64,000 nt of DNA from Streptomyces sp. ACA25. Lineage in GTDB: Bacteria > Actinomycetota > Actinomycetes > Streptomycetales > Streptomycetaceae. Positions within the stretch are counted from its first letter, which is position 1. Each line of letters opens with the position of its first letter. Positions 48,302 to 57,808 of this stretch are shown here, piece by piece. The notes under the pieces were generated by a model that made no database searches, had not been told where the DNA came from, and saw nothing but the letters and a program-made list of their open reading frames with translations. The DNA lies in contig NZ_JAQKPV010000001.1 of assembly GCF_028200735.1 (NCBI RefSeq), forward strand, positions 310,001 through 374,000, read 5' to 3'. The translations under genes and the position numbers were made by a program.

Positions 48302-49120
48302 GTGAACCGCAACGAACGCGTGCGCGCGGCAAGCGGCAGCGTGAAAGGCAGTGTGCGGCAAGCGGCGGAGGTGGTAGGGCCCTACGCCGTGACGGCCAAG
48401 GACAGCGCCAGGCAGTACGCGCAGGAGGCCGGTACGTACCTCAAGCCGCACGCCCGCCGAGCCGCCGAGCTGGCCAAGGAGCACTACGACGCCCACCTGG
48501 CAGCCCGGGTCGAACACGCCCGCGGGACCCTCCCGAACGGGGTGCACTTCCCGAACGGCATGGAGGACGCCGCCCTCCGGGCGGCCGAGCGAACCCGCAG
48601 CACCGCGCACAAGGCGCGGGCGGCTGCGGGACCCCGGCTGGAGCAGGCCCTCGCGGCGGCCGGACCGGCACGCGAGGAGGCAGCCGCTCGCTCCACCGCG
48701 GCGATGGCCGCCCTGCGGGGAGAGGTCACCGCCAAGGAGGTCGACCGCCTCGTGCGCCGGCGGCGCCGGCGTGCCAGGACCGGCCGGGCCGTCAAGTGGA
48801 TCGGGGTGACCGGTCTGCTCGCAGGCGGCGCGGTGGTCGCCTGGAAGTGGTGGGACCGGCAGACGAACCCGGACTGGCTGGTGGAACCGCCGCCGCCGAC
48901 GGAGCTCAGCGACTTCGGTCCGCCCGCCGAGGAGACCAGGAAGACCCCGCTGGAGGACGAGGTCAAGTCCGAGCAGCCGGACACCGGCCCTGGGGCGCTC
49001 GCCGCGCAGAAGGCCAAGGAAGCCGCGGAGAAGGCCAAGGAAGCGGCGGAGAAGGCCAAGGGCGCAGCCCAGAAGGCGAAGGGCGCCAGGAACGGGGACG
49101 GCACGGGCGAACAGTCCTAG
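48302..49120 (+). CDS. DUF5324 family protein
   Basis: A 272-residue protein of unknown function, rich in Ala/Lys/Glu and largely helical. A membrane segment lies near residues 168-186 (TGLLAGGAVVAWKWW). The C-terminus has tandem KAKEAAE-type units forming an amphipathic helix, as in LEA-like or apolipoprotein-like proteins. GTG 48302 is preferred over ATG 48275 because AAGGAGGAG lies directly before it. It converges on pknB across a strong hairpin. Confidence 0.8.
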   Translation: MNRNERVRAASGSVKGSVRQAAEVVGPYAVTAKDSARQYAQEAGTYLKPHARRAAELAKEHYDAHLAARVEHARGTLPNGVHFPNGMEDAALRAAERTRSTAHKARAAAGPRLEQALAAAGPAREEAAARSTAAMAALRGEVTAKEVDRLVRRRRRRARTGRAVKWIGVTGLLAGGAVVAWKWWDRQTNPDWLVEPPPPTELSDFGPPAEETRKTPLEDEVKSEQPDTGPGALAAQKAKEAAEKAKEAAEKAKGAAQKAKGARNGDGTGEQS

Positions 49121-49209
49121 CGTCGGACAGGTCCGGCCTGCGCGCTGTGCCGGTCGGGACACCGGCGGAGCCGGGGCCCGACCCGGTCCGGTGAAGCTCC
49201 GGACCACAT

Positions 49210-49254
49210 GCGCGGAGGGGGCGGAGAACTCACAGTTCTCCGCCCCCTCCGCGC
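49210..49254. terminator. Bidirectional terminator between DUF5324 and pknB
   Basis: Perfect 21-bp arms (49210-49230 and 49234-49254) with a three-base loop lie in the 146-bp gap between the two convergent genes, 13 bp from the pknB stop. There is no parS at its centre, unlike the palindromes at 5714 and 16812. Confidence 0.88.
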
Positions 49255-49266
49255 TTGCCCGGGGCG

Positions 49267-51228
49267 TCAGTCGTCGTCGCCGATGCCGCCGATGAAGCCG
49301 CTGCCGCCGTCGTCGCGCGTGGTGAAGAACCTGACGGTGTCACCCTCCTTGACCGTCGACCCGGCCGGCGGGTCGCTGCGTTCGATCACGGCGCGGGGGC
49401 CGTCAGGTCCGTCGCTCTCGACCTTGATCCCGAAGCCCTTCAGCTGCTCGCGCACCCAGCGGTAGTTCTGCCCGGCGTAGTCCGGCAGGGCGAACTCGGC
49501 CGGCTGCTCCTCTTCCTCTTCTTCCTCCTCCGGGGGGATCGCCACGGTCAGCACCACCTGGGTGCCCGGCTCACGCTGCTGCCCGGCGCGGGGCTCCTGC
49601 GCGATCACTGTGTTCGCCGTGCGGCTGTCCTCCGCGTCGCGGCGGACCACGGTGAAGCCGTCCTGCTCCAGCTGGCGCTTCGCGTCGTCGTAGGACAGGT
49701 TGACCACGTCGGTCACCTCTTTGGTGTCCGGCGCGGTGGCGACCGTCAGCACGATCGTGTCGTCCCGCTGGGCTTCCTCACCCGCGCCGGGACTCTGCCG
49801 CAGGACCGTTCCGTCCTCCTGCTCGGTGGTGACCTCGGTCTCCCGGTCGACCTGGAAGCCGGCGTCCTCCAGGGTGCCGCGGGCGCTGTCGTAGTCCTCA
49901 CCGACGACGTCGGGCACCTCGATCGCAGCCGGCCCCTCCGACATGATCATGGTGATGACGTCGCCCTCGTTGACCTCTGTGCCCTCGGGCGGGTCGGTCT
50001 CGCAGACCGTGCCCTCCTCCTCGTCGCACGGCTTGCTGTCGCCCTGCACGGCTTCCAGACCGCCGTTGTCCGCCCGACCCTCGGCCTCCTCGAAGGTCAG
50101 CCCGGCGAAGGAGGGCACCTTCACCTGGCTCGGTGGCGGGTCGTTGCCGAACAGCGCCGCGCCGATGAAGATCGCTCCGATCAGGACCAGAATGCCGGCG
50201 ACCACCAGCAGGATCGTGGAGGTGTTGCTGTTCTTCTTCTGCCGGCGGCCCGCGCGCCCGCCGTAGCCCTCGTCGGCGGCGGGCATCATCGCGGTGGCCG
50301 GCCCGCCGGGCTGCGGGCGCAGGGCCTGCGTGGGGCGGTCGTCGTAGCCGTAGCCCACCGCGCCCAGGGCGGCAGCCGCGGCCACCGGGCGGCCGTCCAG
50401 GGACGCCTCGATGTCGGCGCGCATCTCATCGGCGGACTGGTAGCGGTAGTCCGGGTCCTTGGTCAGTGCCTTCAGCACGATGGCGTCGGTGTCCGGGGTG
50501 ATCTCCGGGTCGTACACGCTCGGCGGCTGCGGCTCCTCGCGGACGTGCTGGTAGGCGACCGCGACGGGGGAGTCGCCGATGAACGGCGGCCGCACCGTCA
50601 GCAGCTCGTACAGCAGGCACCCGGTGGAGTACAGGTCGGACCGGGCGTCCACCGTCTCACCCTTGGCCTGCTCGGGCGAGAGGTACTGGGCGGTGCCGAT
50701 CACCGCGGCCGTCTGCGTCATCGTCATGCCCGAGTCACCCATGGCGCGGGCGATGCCGAAGTCCATGACCTTGACCTGTCCGGTGCGCGTCAGCATGACG
50801 TTCGCCGGCTTGATGTCGCGGTGCACGATGCCGTTGCGGTGCGAGTACTCCAGCGCCTGGAGGATGCCGATGCACATCTCCAGGGTGCGTTCGGGCAGCA
50901 GCTTGCGGCCCGAGTGCAGCAGCTCGCGCAGCGTCGAGCCGTCGACGTACTCCATCACGATGTACGGAATCGAGATGCCGTCGACGTAGTCCTCGCCGGT
51001 GTCGTAGACGGCGACGATCGCGGGGTGGTTCAGCGAGGCCGCGGACTGCGCCTCGCGGCGGAACCGGGCCTGGAACGTGGGGTCGCGGGCGAGGTCGACG
51101 CGGAGCGTCTTGACCGCGACGGTGCGGCCGAGGCGGGTGTCATGGGCCAGAAAAACCTCGGCCATGCCCCCGCGGCCGAGCACCTGGCCCAGTTCGTACC
51201 GCCCGCCGAGGCGACGCGGCTCTTCCAT
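49267..51228 (-). CDS. pknB: Ser/Thr protein kinase PknB with PASTA domains
   Basis: A 653-residue receptor kinase. The kinase domain has K40, HRDIKPANVML (D138) and DFG 156-158. A juxtamembrane region precedes one membrane segment (about 338-360). Four extracellular PASTA repeats (about 369-653) of the type known to bind muropeptides or lipid II follow. An acidic EEEEEEEE run lies before the last PASTA repeat. The start ATG 51228 is chosen because the kinase fold begins nine residues later; the frame stays open to 51453. It ends the fhaA-fhaB-pstP-rodA-pbpA-pknB unit and is separated from pbpA by 235 bp that show no clear promoter. Confidence 0.96.
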   Translation of the reverse strand: MEEPRRLGGRYELGQVLGRGGMAEVFLAHDTRLGRTVAVKTLRVDLARDPTFQARFRREAQSAASLNHPAIVAVYDTGEDYVDGISIPYIVMEYVDGSTLRELLHSGRKLLPERTLEMCIGILQALEYSHRNGIVHRDIKPANVMLTRTGQVKVMDFGIARAMGDSGMTMTQTAAVIGTAQYLSPEQAKGETVDARSDLYSTGCLLYELLTVRPPFIGDSPVAVAYQHVREEPQPPSVYDPEITPDTDAIVLKALTKDPDYRYQSADEMRADIEASLDGRPVAAAAALGAVGYGYDDRPTQALRPQPGGPATAMMPAADEGYGGRAGRRQKKNSNTSTILLVVAGILVLIGAIFIGAALFGNDPPPSQVKVPSFAGLTFEEAEGRADNGGLEAVQGDSKPCDEEEGTVCETDPPEGTEVNEGDVITMIMSEGPAAIEVPDVVGEDYDSARGTLEDAGFQVDRETEVTTEQEDGTVLRQSPGAGEEAQRDDTIVLTVATAPDTKEVTDVVNLSYDDAKRQLEQDGFTVVRRDAEDSRTANTVIAQEPRAGQQREPGTQVVLTVAIPPEEEEEEEEQPAEFALPDYAGQNYRWVREQLKGFGIKVESDGPDGPRAVIERSDPPAGSTVKEGDTVRFFTTRDDGGSGFIGGIGDDD

Positions 51229-51463
51229 GATTCCAGCCCTCTCCGTACGTCCCGGCCCCAGGATCGGCCAGGCGGTGTGCTGTGGGCCCGTGTGGGGGCC
51301 CGGGCATACGCTACCCGGCGGGGTCAAGCCCGCCGGTTCACGGTGGTCCGCCGATATCCAACCGGTATCGCACCGCGGTGAGTCGGCCGATGGCGGCCGG
51401 CTCACGGTAAGACGTGCGGGAGCGGCGCGCGGTTGTAACGATTGCCGCAGCATGCCGCCCGGG

Positions 51464-52927
51464 TCAGTTCTGGCTGCCGAGCACGGCCTCCATCACGTCC
51501 TTGGCGATCGGTGCGGCGAGGCCGCCGCCGGAGACCTGGCCGTCGTCCGCGTTGCTGTCCTCGACGACGACGGCGACGGCGACCGGGGAGCCGTCATCAG
51601 TCTTGGCGTAGGAGATGAACCAGGCGTAGGGCCGCTCGGCGTTGTCCACACCGCGCTCGGCGGTGCCGGTCTTGCCGCCGACGGAGACGCCGGGGATGGC
51701 CGCCCGGTTTCCGGTGCCCTCCTCCACCACGGTCTCCATGGCCGCCTGCAGGGCCTGCGCATTGGCCGGGGAGAGCGGCTGACTCAGCTCGCTCGGGGTG
51801 TGCTGCTCGATGACGTTGAGGTTCGGTGCCATCAGCCGGTCGACCATGTACGGCTCCATCAGCTTGCCGTCGTTGGCGATCGCGGCGGTGACCATGGCCA
51901 TCTCCAGCGGAGTGGCCCGGTTGGAGGCCTGGCCGATGCCGGCCTGGGAATTCTGCGGGGCGTTGTCCTCGGGATAGGAGCTGGCGACGACCCGGACCGG
52001 GACGAAGTGCTCCTCGTTGAAGCCGAAGGACTCGGCGGCCTCGATCATCTTCTCGTTGCCCAGATCCGCGCTGATCCCGAGGAAGATGTTGTTGCAGGAC
52101 CATTGGAGGCCGACGATGATGTTCGCGTCCTCGCACCCCACGTTGTTGATGGAGTTGGGCACGGTGTTGGTGGAGTCCGGGAGCTGGAAGGGGACCTCGT
52201 AGTCCGTCTTCTGATCGATCTCCAGCAGGCCGTTCTCCAGGGCCGCTGCCGCGGTGACGACCTTGAAGGTCGAGCCGGGCGGGAAGGTTTCCCGCAAGGC
52301 CCGGTTCAGCATGGGCTTGTCGAGGTTCTCCTCCTCCTGGAGCGCCTGCCAGGCCTCGCTGTCCGCGTTGCCCTGCCCGGCGAAGCCGGAGGGGTCGTAG
52401 GAGGGAGTGCTGGCGAGGGCGAGGATGGCTCCGGTGCGCGGGTCGATGGCTGCCACCGCGCCCTTGCTGTCACCGAGGCCCTCGAACGCGGCGCGCTGCG
52501 CGTCCGCGTTGAGAGTGGTGACGACGTTGCCGCCCTTCTTCTCCTTGCCGGTGAGCATGTCGATGGTCCGGCTGAAGAACATCCGGTCGTCGTCACCGGT
52601 CAGGACGGAGTCGTAGATGCTCTCCAGTTGGGTGGTGCCGAACGCCTGGGAGGCGAAACCGGTGACCGGCGCCCACATCTCCCCGTCGGTGTAGGTGCGC
52701 TTGTACCGGAAGTCGGTGCCGTCGGCTTCGACGGAACCGGTGACGGCCTCGCCGTCCACGATGATGTCGCCGCGCGGCTGGGCATAGCGCTCGATCGCCA
52801 CCCGCCGGTTGTTGTTGTCGCTCTGCAGTTCGTCCGCCTGGACGAACTGCACGTAATTGACGCGGATGAGCAGCGCGAGAATGAGCAGGCCGCAGAAGAT
52901 GGCGACCCGCCGCATCGGTTTGTTCAT
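51464..52927 (-). CDS. pbpA: Class B penicillin-binding protein PbpA
   Basis: A 487-residue monofunctional transpeptidase. An N-terminal membrane anchor (about residues 7-25) precedes a dimerisation domain and a transpeptidase domain with PPGSTFKVVTA (SxxK), WSCNNIF (SxN) and VGGKTGTAE (KTG). It pairs with the upstream SEDS protein, whose gene it overlaps by four bases, and would be controlled by PknB/PstP. Its role is in septal or elongation peptidoglycan cross-linking. Confidence 0.95.
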   Translation of the reverse strand: MNKPMRRVAIFCGLLILALLIRVNYVQFVQADELQSDNNNRRVAIERYAQPRGDIIVDGEAVTGSVEADGTDFRYKRTYTDGEMWAPVTGFASQAFGTTQLESIYDSVLTGDDDRMFFSRTIDMLTGKEKKGGNVVTTLNADAQRAAFEGLGDSKGAVAAIDPRTGAILALASTPSYDPSGFAGQGNADSEAWQALQEEENLDKPMLNRALRETFPPGSTFKVVTAAAALENGLLEIDQKTDYEVPFQLPDSTNTVPNSINNVGCEDANIIVGLQWSCNNIFLGISADLGNEKMIEAAESFGFNEEHFVPVRVVASSYPEDNAPQNSQAGIGQASNRATPLEMAMVTAAIANDGKLMEPYMVDRLMAPNLNVIEQHTPSELSQPLSPANAQALQAAMETVVEEGTGNRAAIPGVSVGGKTGTAERGVDNAERPYAWFISYAKTDDGSPVAVAVVVEDSNADDGQVSGGGLAAPIAKDVMEAVLGSQN

Positions 52928-54345
52928 GCTCGGACCACCTGTGTCTGTTCGGCGTCCGTGGTGGGCGCCGGTGTGGGTGCGGGTCGGCGGGCGGTGTCGC
53001 TGATCCGGAGCAGGATCGCGACCAGAGCCCAGTTGGCGATCACCGAGGAGCCGCCCTGGGCCAGGAAGGGCATGGTCATGCCGGTGAGCGGAATGAGGCC
53101 GGTGACACCGCCCGCCACGACGAAGACCTGGATGGCGAAGACGCTGCTGAGACCCACCGCCAGGAGCTTGCCGAACGGGTCGCGGGCGGCCAGGGCGGTG
53201 CGGAGGCCGCGCTGCGCAAGCAGGCCGTAGAGCAGGATCACGGCCATCAGGCCGACCAGGCCGAGCTCTTCGCCCACGGTGGCGAGAATGTAGTCGCTCT
53301 TGGTGGCGATCCCGCCGATGAGCCGGGAGTGGCCCTGCCCCAAGCCGGCTCCGAGGAGACCGCCGGAGCCGAAGGCGTACATGGCCTGGGCGGTCTCGGT
53401 CACACCGCCGTTGGCGCCGAGGGCGAGCGGGTTGAGCCAGTTGTCGACCCGGACCCCGACGTGTTCGTTGAAGGAGGCCACGACGACCGCTCCGGTCCCG
53501 GAGAGCAGCAGGCCGAAGACGATCCAGCTGGTGCGTTCGGTGGCGACGTAGAGCATCACCACGAAGATCCCGAAGAACAGCAGGGACATGCCGAGATCCG
53601 TCTCGAAGACCAGGATCATCAGGCTGAGCGCCCAGATGGCCAGGATCGGGCCGAGGTCGCGCCCGCGGGGAAGGTACAGGCCCAGGAAGCGGCGGCTGGC
53701 CAGGGCGAGCGCGTCCCGCTTGACCATCAGGTAGCCGGCGAAGAAGACCGCGATGATGATCTTGGCGAACTCACCGGGCTGGAGGGAGCCGACGCCCGGG
53801 ATGGTGACCCAGATGCGGGCGCCGTTGACCGGGGGGAAGAACATCGGGGAGACGAGCAGGGCGAGCGCCACCAGCATGGAGATGTAGGTGTAGCGCTGCA
53901 GGATGCGGTGGTCCTTCAGGAGGATCAGCACCCCGATGAAGAGGGCGACCCCGAGGAGCGACCACAGCAGCTGGTTCGGCGCCATGGGCCCGCCGAGCGC
54001 GGGTGTGGTGATGCCGGGCTCCTGGTCGAGCCGCCAGATGAGGACCAGCCCGAGGCCGTTGAGCAGCGTGGCGATGGGCAGCATCAGCGGGTCGGCGTAG
54101 GGGGCCCAGCGGCGCATCACCAGGTGGGCGGTGCCGGCCATCAGCCCGAGGCCGAGGCCGTAGCCGAGCATGCCCGTCGGCAGGGTGCTCTCCAGGGCCA
54201 GCCCGGCGTTGGCGTACGCCAGAACCGTGATGAGGACCGCGAAGACGAGCATGGCGAGCTCGGTGTTGCGGCGGCTGGGGAGCCCACTGGTGGAGACGGT
54301 GGTGTTGCTGGCGGTGTTGCCGGTGGAGGTGCTGGCGGTGCGCAT
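52924..54345 (-). CDS. SEDS peptidoglycan glycosyltransferase (FtsW/RodA/SpoVE family)
   Basis: A 473-residue polytopic protein with about ten to twelve membrane segments. Family motifs are FAKIIIAVFFAGYLMVKRD (the PGEFAK region), ETDLGMSLLFFGIFVVMLY, and GLIPLTGMTMPFLAQGGSS near the C-terminus. It polymerises lipid II in a complex with the class B PBP encoded next. In M. tuberculosis the gene here is rodA; sequence alone does not separate RodA from FtsW. The N-terminus is Ser/Thr-rich. It overlaps pbpA by four bases. Confidence 0.94.
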   Translation of the reverse strand: MRTASTSTGNTASNTTVSTSGLPSRRNTELAMLVFAVLITVLAYANAGLALESTLPTGMLGYGLGLGLMAGTAHLVMRRWAPYADPLMLPIATLLNGLGLVLIWRLDQEPGITTPALGGPMAPNQLLWSLLGVALFIGVLILLKDHRILQRYTYISMLVALALLVSPMFFPPVNGARIWVTIPGVGSLQPGEFAKIIIAVFFAGYLMVKRDALALASRRFLGLYLPRGRDLGPILAIWALSLMILVFETDLGMSLLFFGIFVVMLYVATERTSWIVFGLLLSGTGAVVVASFNEHVGVRVDNWLNPLALGANGGVTETAQAMYAFGSGGLLGAGLGQGHSRLIGGIATKSDYILATVGEELGLVGLMAVILLYGLLAQRGLRTALAARDPFGKLLAVGLSSVFAIQVFVVAGGVTGLIPLTGMTMPFLAQGGSSVIANWALVAILLRISDTARRPAPTPAPTTDAEQTQVVRA

Positions 54346-54356
54346 GGCTCGGGCCT

Positions 54357-55817
54357 CTACGTCGTGCAGTGCCTGGCGAGCTGCTGCTGGGTTTCGGAGA
54401 GGCGGGGCAGCTCGGGAGCGGCGGCCGCGTCGCCGTCCTCCGTGTCCTCCGTGTCCTCCGTGTCCTCGCCGGAGTCGGCGGCGTCGTCCTCAGCGGCTTC
54501 GGGCTCCGGGGAGGGCGACCGGGCGGCCTGGCGCTCGGCGAGGAGGCGGCAGGCCTCGGCCTGGTCGCCCAGCTCGGTGATCTTGGAGCGCGCTTCGCGG
54601 AGGCTGTCGGTGGAGATGGCGTTCTCCAGCTGGGTGCGCTGGAAGGCCGGGAGGTGCTCGAGGGAGATCTCGGGGTGGTCCTCGTGGACGTTGCTCAGGC
54701 TGAGCGGTCCGAGGTCCTGGCTGACTCCCTGGTAGAGGGCGACGTGGCCGTCGTTGGCGGCCACGAAATACTGGTCCTGGGTCCAGCGGTAGCCGGCGTA
54801 CAGCGCGGCGGCGAGGACGGCGAGGGCCAGCACCAGAAGCATGCTGCGCTTGATCCACCGGCGCCGGGGCCGCCCGGGCAGGTACTCGTCGTCGGTGAAC
54901 GCGCCGAAGGTGCCCGGCGGGTGGGAGCCGTCCGAACCGGGTTCACCGGTGGCCGGCCTGCCGAGCTCCCGGGCCCGGGCCGCCGGAGTGGTGGGGGAGC
55001 TGCTGCCGGTGTTCGGGACCTGGCTCTCGGCCACCGCTCCGACGACCTGCGGTGCGTCGTTCAGTTGCTGGGCGAGGGTGTCGCTCTCCCCGGCGTCGAC
55101 ATCCAGGACATCGGCGATGATGCAGGTGATGTTGTCGGGGCCGCCGCCGCGGAGGGCGAGCTCGATGAGCTCCCGGATGGTGTCCTGCGGCGGGGCGAAG
55201 GCGCCGAGGGTGTCCTGGAGGGTCTCGTGGCTCACGACGCCGGACAGCCCGTCGGAGCACAGCAGGTACCGGTCCCCGGGGCGGACCTCGCGGACGGAGA
55301 GGTCCGTCTCGATGTGGTCGGCGCTCCCCAGCGCCCGCATCAGCAGGGACCGCTGCGGATGGGTGGTGGCCTCTTCCTCCGTGATCCGGCCCTCGTCGAC
55401 GAGCCGCTGCACCCAGGTGTGGTCCTGGGTGATCTGGCTGAGGAGGCCGTCGCGCAGCAGGTAGGCGCGGGAGTCCCCGACGTGGACGAGTCCGAGCCGC
55501 TGGCCGGTCCACAGCAGGGCGGTCAGGGTGGTGCCCATGCCGTCGAGCTGCTGGTCCTCCCGGACCATTCCGCGCAGTCGATCGTTGGCGTGCTGCACGG
55601 AGGCGTCGAGCGAGGTGAGGATGTCGGAACCGGGGACGTCGTCGTCCAGCGGGACGAGCGTGGAGATGACCTCGGAGCTGGCCACTTCGCCGGCGGCCTG
55701 CCCGCCCATGCCGTCGGCGACGGCGAGCAGCCGGGGGCCGGCGTATCCGGAGTCCTCGTTGTGGTCGCGGATCATTCCTGTGTGGGACCCGGCCGCGAAT
55801 CGCAGTGCCAGACTCAT
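54357..55817 (-). CDS. pstP: PP2C-type Ser/Thr phosphatase PstP
   Basis: A 486-residue phosphatase that counteracts PknB. PP2C motifs are IRDHNEDSGYAG, LAVADGMGGQAAGE, VGDSRAYLLRDG and GGPDNITCIIADV. The metal-binding aspartates are present. A linker, one membrane segment (about residues 325-346) and an extracytoplasmic domain ending in an acidic EDTEDTEDTED repeat follow. ATG 55817 is preferred for the AGGTGAG ribosome-binding site. It lies 72 bp after fhaB. Confidence 0.94.
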   Translation of the reverse strand: MSLALRFAAGSHTGMIRDHNEDSGYAGPRLLAVADGMGGQAAGEVASSEVISTLVPLDDDVPGSDILTSLDASVQHANDRLRGMVREDQQLDGMGTTLTALLWTGQRLGLVHVGDSRAYLLRDGLLSQITQDHTWVQRLVDEGRITEEEATTHPQRSLLMRALGSADHIETDLSVREVRPGDRYLLCSDGLSGVVSHETLQDTLGAFAPPQDTIRELIELALRGGGPDNITCIIADVLDVDAGESDTLAQQLNDAPQVVGAVAESQVPNTGSSSPTTPAARARELGRPATGEPGSDGSHPPGTFGAFTDDEYLPGRPRRRWIKRSMLLVLALAVLAAALYAGYRWTQDQYFVAANDGHVALYQGVSQDLGPLSLSNVHEDHPEISLEHLPAFQRTQLENAISTDSLREARSKITELGDQAEACRLLAERQAARSPSPEPEAAEDDAADSGEDTEDTEDTEDGDAAAAPELPRLSETQQQLARHCTT

Positions 55818-55889
55818 GCTCGTCTCACCTGTCGGCTCGGGGGAACTCCGCACGGTGCCCGCCCTCCGGTCGTCATGTTGGAGTGGAAC

Positions 55890-56393
55890 CTACTTCCGCA
55901 GCTCGATGACCGTCTTGCCGATGCTGATCGGCGCGCCCGGTCGGATCGGCGTCGGGGTGGTGAGCCGGGCCCGATCGAGGTAGGTCCCGTTGGTGGACCC
56001 GAGGTCCTCCACGATCCACTGGCCGTCGCGGTCGGGGTAGATCCTGGCGTGGCGCCCCGAGGCGTAGTCGTCGTCCAGCACGATCGTCGAGTCGTGTGTC
56101 CGGCCGAGCGTAATGGTCTGCCCTTGCAGGGCAACAGTGGTTCCGGCCAGGGAACCGCCGGTGATGACCAGCTTGGTCGGCGCACCGCGGCGCTGCCGCC
56201 CGCCACGCCCGGAGGGCTGGGGGCGACGGGCCGGCCGGCCTGCCTGCGGGCCTGCGGCGGGCCGGGCAGCCGTGCGCTGGGTGACCCGCGTGCCGAACAG
56301 GTCACTGCGGATGACCTGTACGGCCACGATGACGAACAGCCACAGGACGGCCAGAAAGCCCAGCCTCATGACTGTCAGGGTCAGCTCTGACAT
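55890..56393 (-). CDS. fhaB: FHA-domain protein FhaB
   Basis: A 167-residue protein: one N-terminal membrane segment (about 10-30), a basic Arg/Gly/Pro-rich linker, and a C-terminal FHA domain with LGRTHDSTIVLDDDYASGRH and EDLGSTNGTYLD, the phosphothreonine-binding residues. It corresponds to FhaB/FipA (Rv0019c), which bridges phosphorylated division proteins. It lies ten bases after fhaA. Confidence 0.93.
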   Translation of the reverse strand: MSELTLTVMRLGFLAVLWLFVIVAVQVIRSDLFGTRVTQRTAARPAAGPQAGRPARRPQPSGRGGRQRRGAPTKLVITGGSLAGTTVALQGQTITLGRTHDSTIVLDDDYASGRHARIYPDRDGQWIVEDLGSTNGTYLDRARLTTPTPIRPGAPISIGKTVIELRK

Positions 56394-56403
56394 TGCCCCC
56401 GAT

Positions 56404-57213
56404 TCACCCTTCGGCTTGCCGGTAGATGATAGTGGTGCTGCCCACAACGATGCGGGAGCCGTCGCGGAGCGTAGCGCGCTTCGTGTGCTGTCCGTCCACC
56501 ACGATGCCGTTGGTGGACCCCAGATCACGGACGGCAGGGGGCTCGGTGGCCTGAATCTCGCAGTGCCGGCGGGAGACGCCGGGGTCGTCGACCCGTACGT
56601 CGGCCTCGGTACTGCGGCCCAGCACCAGGGTGGGGCGGGAGATCTGGTGCCGGGTGCCGTTGATCTCCACCCAGCGCCGGGTGCGGGTGCCGTACGCGGG
56701 TGGAGCCGCGTAACGCGGAGCTGAGGGGGGCGGCCCGGAGGGTAGGGGGGGCGGCGGTCCGGCGGGCGGGCCCTGAGGGGCCGGCTGTCCGGCGACGGTG
56801 CCCGGTGAGCCGGACGGGGCCGGTGAGCCGGCGGAGGAGCTGGTGGCGAGGGTACGGCTGCGGACCCGGTACAGGCCGGTGTCGAGGGTCTCCGACTTCT
56901 CCAGGTGGACCTGGATCTCGCCCATGAAGGTGTAGCGCTGCTGTTTGGCGTAGTCCCGGACCATGCCGGCGAGTTCGGTGCCGAGCTCCCCGGAGTAGGG
57001 GGCGAGCCGGTCGTAGTCGCCGGTGCTCAGGTCGACGATGAAGTCGTTGGGTACGACGGTCCGCTCGCGGTTCCAGATGGTGGCGTTGTTGTCGCACTCG
57101 CGCTGCAGCGCGCCCGCGATCTCCACCGGCTGCACCTCGGACTTGAACACCTTGGCGAAGGTGCCGTTGACGAGACCCTCAAGGCGTTGCTCAAAGCGCT
57201 TCAGTACTCCCAT
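56404..57213 (-). CDS. fhaA: FHA-domain protein FhaA (DUF3662-FHA)
   Basis: A 269-residue cytoplasmic protein. The N-terminal DUF3662 domain (GVLKRFEQRLEGLVNGTFAK) is followed by a Pro-rich linker (about 135-180) and a C-terminal FHA domain (LVLGRSTEADVRVDDPGVSR, DLGSTNGIVVDG). In mycobacteria FhaA binds the phosphorylated pseudokinase domain of MviN and restrains peptidoglycan synthesis; the counterpart here is the protein at 12124-13806. It is the first gene of the cluster, behind an excellent AAGGAGGTG. Confidence 0.94.
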   Translation of the reverse strand: MGVLKRFEQRLEGLVNGTFAKVFKSEVQPVEIAGALQRECDNNATIWNRERTVVPNDFIVDLSTGDYDRLAPYSGELGTELAGMVRDYAKQQRYTFMGEIQVHLEKSETLDTGLYRVRSRTLATSSSAGSPAPSGSPGTVAGQPAPQGPPAGPPPPLPSGPPPSAPRYAAPPAYGTRTRRWVEINGTRHQISRPTLVLGRSTEADVRVDDPGVSRRHCEIQATEPPAVRDLGSTNGIVVDGQHTKRATLRDGSRIVVGSTTIIYRQAEG

Positions 57214-57575
57214 GTAGCACCTCCTTCTCCGGGTTTCCGGCGGTCATGCGCGTGCCGTGCGCCCCCGCGGCTCTGCGGTAGGGCTTACTGATCGTATCCA
57301 CGCCCGAGGCCGTCCAGTGGTTCCCGGGCTGCGCTGCCCCGCGTGCGCGTTCCGGGGGCCGCTCCCCAGGATGGTAGAGGGAGCGCCCAGGACAGTGTCC
57401 CGCATGTGCGCGGCCGCGTGGTGACCTTGTGGATACCTGGCCGTGGGGGAGCCGGGAAGCCAGGTGAGGGCCCCTGCCGGACCGTGCTAGCCTTCTGGAT
57501 GTCGGCAGGTGCTTCCACCGCCACCGGGCAGAACGGCCCCGGGGGATGTGGCAGAATCTCACCGACAGCACCCAT
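57214..57575. promoter_or_regulatory. Gap between fhaA and tRNA-Leu
   Basis: This 362-bp stretch must hold the fhaA-operon promoter (minus strand) and the tRNA-Leu promoter. A weak fhaA -10 is TACGAT on the minus strand (57296-57291), without a convincing -35. A DnaA-box-like TTGTGGATA lies at 57427-57435, next to a short inverted repeat ACCTGGC/GCCAGGT. No gene was recognised. Confidence 0.35.
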
Positions 57576-57659
57576 GCGCGGGTGGCGGAATAGGCAGACG
57601 CGCTGGATTCAGGTTCCAGTGCCCGAAAGGGCGTGGGGGTTCAACTCCCCCCTCGCGCA
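57576..57659 (+). tRNA. tRNA-Leu (CAG anticodon)
   Basis: An 84-base class II tRNA: acceptor GCGCGGG/CTCGCGC with one G-T pair, anticodon loop TTCAGGT in stem CTGGA/TCCAG, a long variable arm (TGCCCGAAAGGGCG) and T-arm GGGGGTTCAACTCCCCC. CCA is not encoded. Confidence 0.95.
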
Positions 57660-57696
57660 CTCCGGGTAGTTCGCAGAACTTCCCAGGTCATTGGTG

Positions 57697-57732
57697 GAAC
57701 CCCCGCTCCGGATCTCTCCGGAGCGGGGGTTC
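57697..57732 (+). terminator. tRNA-Leu terminator
   Basis: Perfect 16-bp arms (57697-57712 and 57717-57732) with a four-base loop lie 37 bp after the tRNA and are followed by TTCC. Confidence 0.85.
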
Positions 57733-57808
57733 TTCCGTGTGTGCGGAGCGTGCGTCCGGGGCAGGGGTGAGTCGCGTCACAGTGCGGTCCGGTCGCCGCC
57801 CTCAGGGG

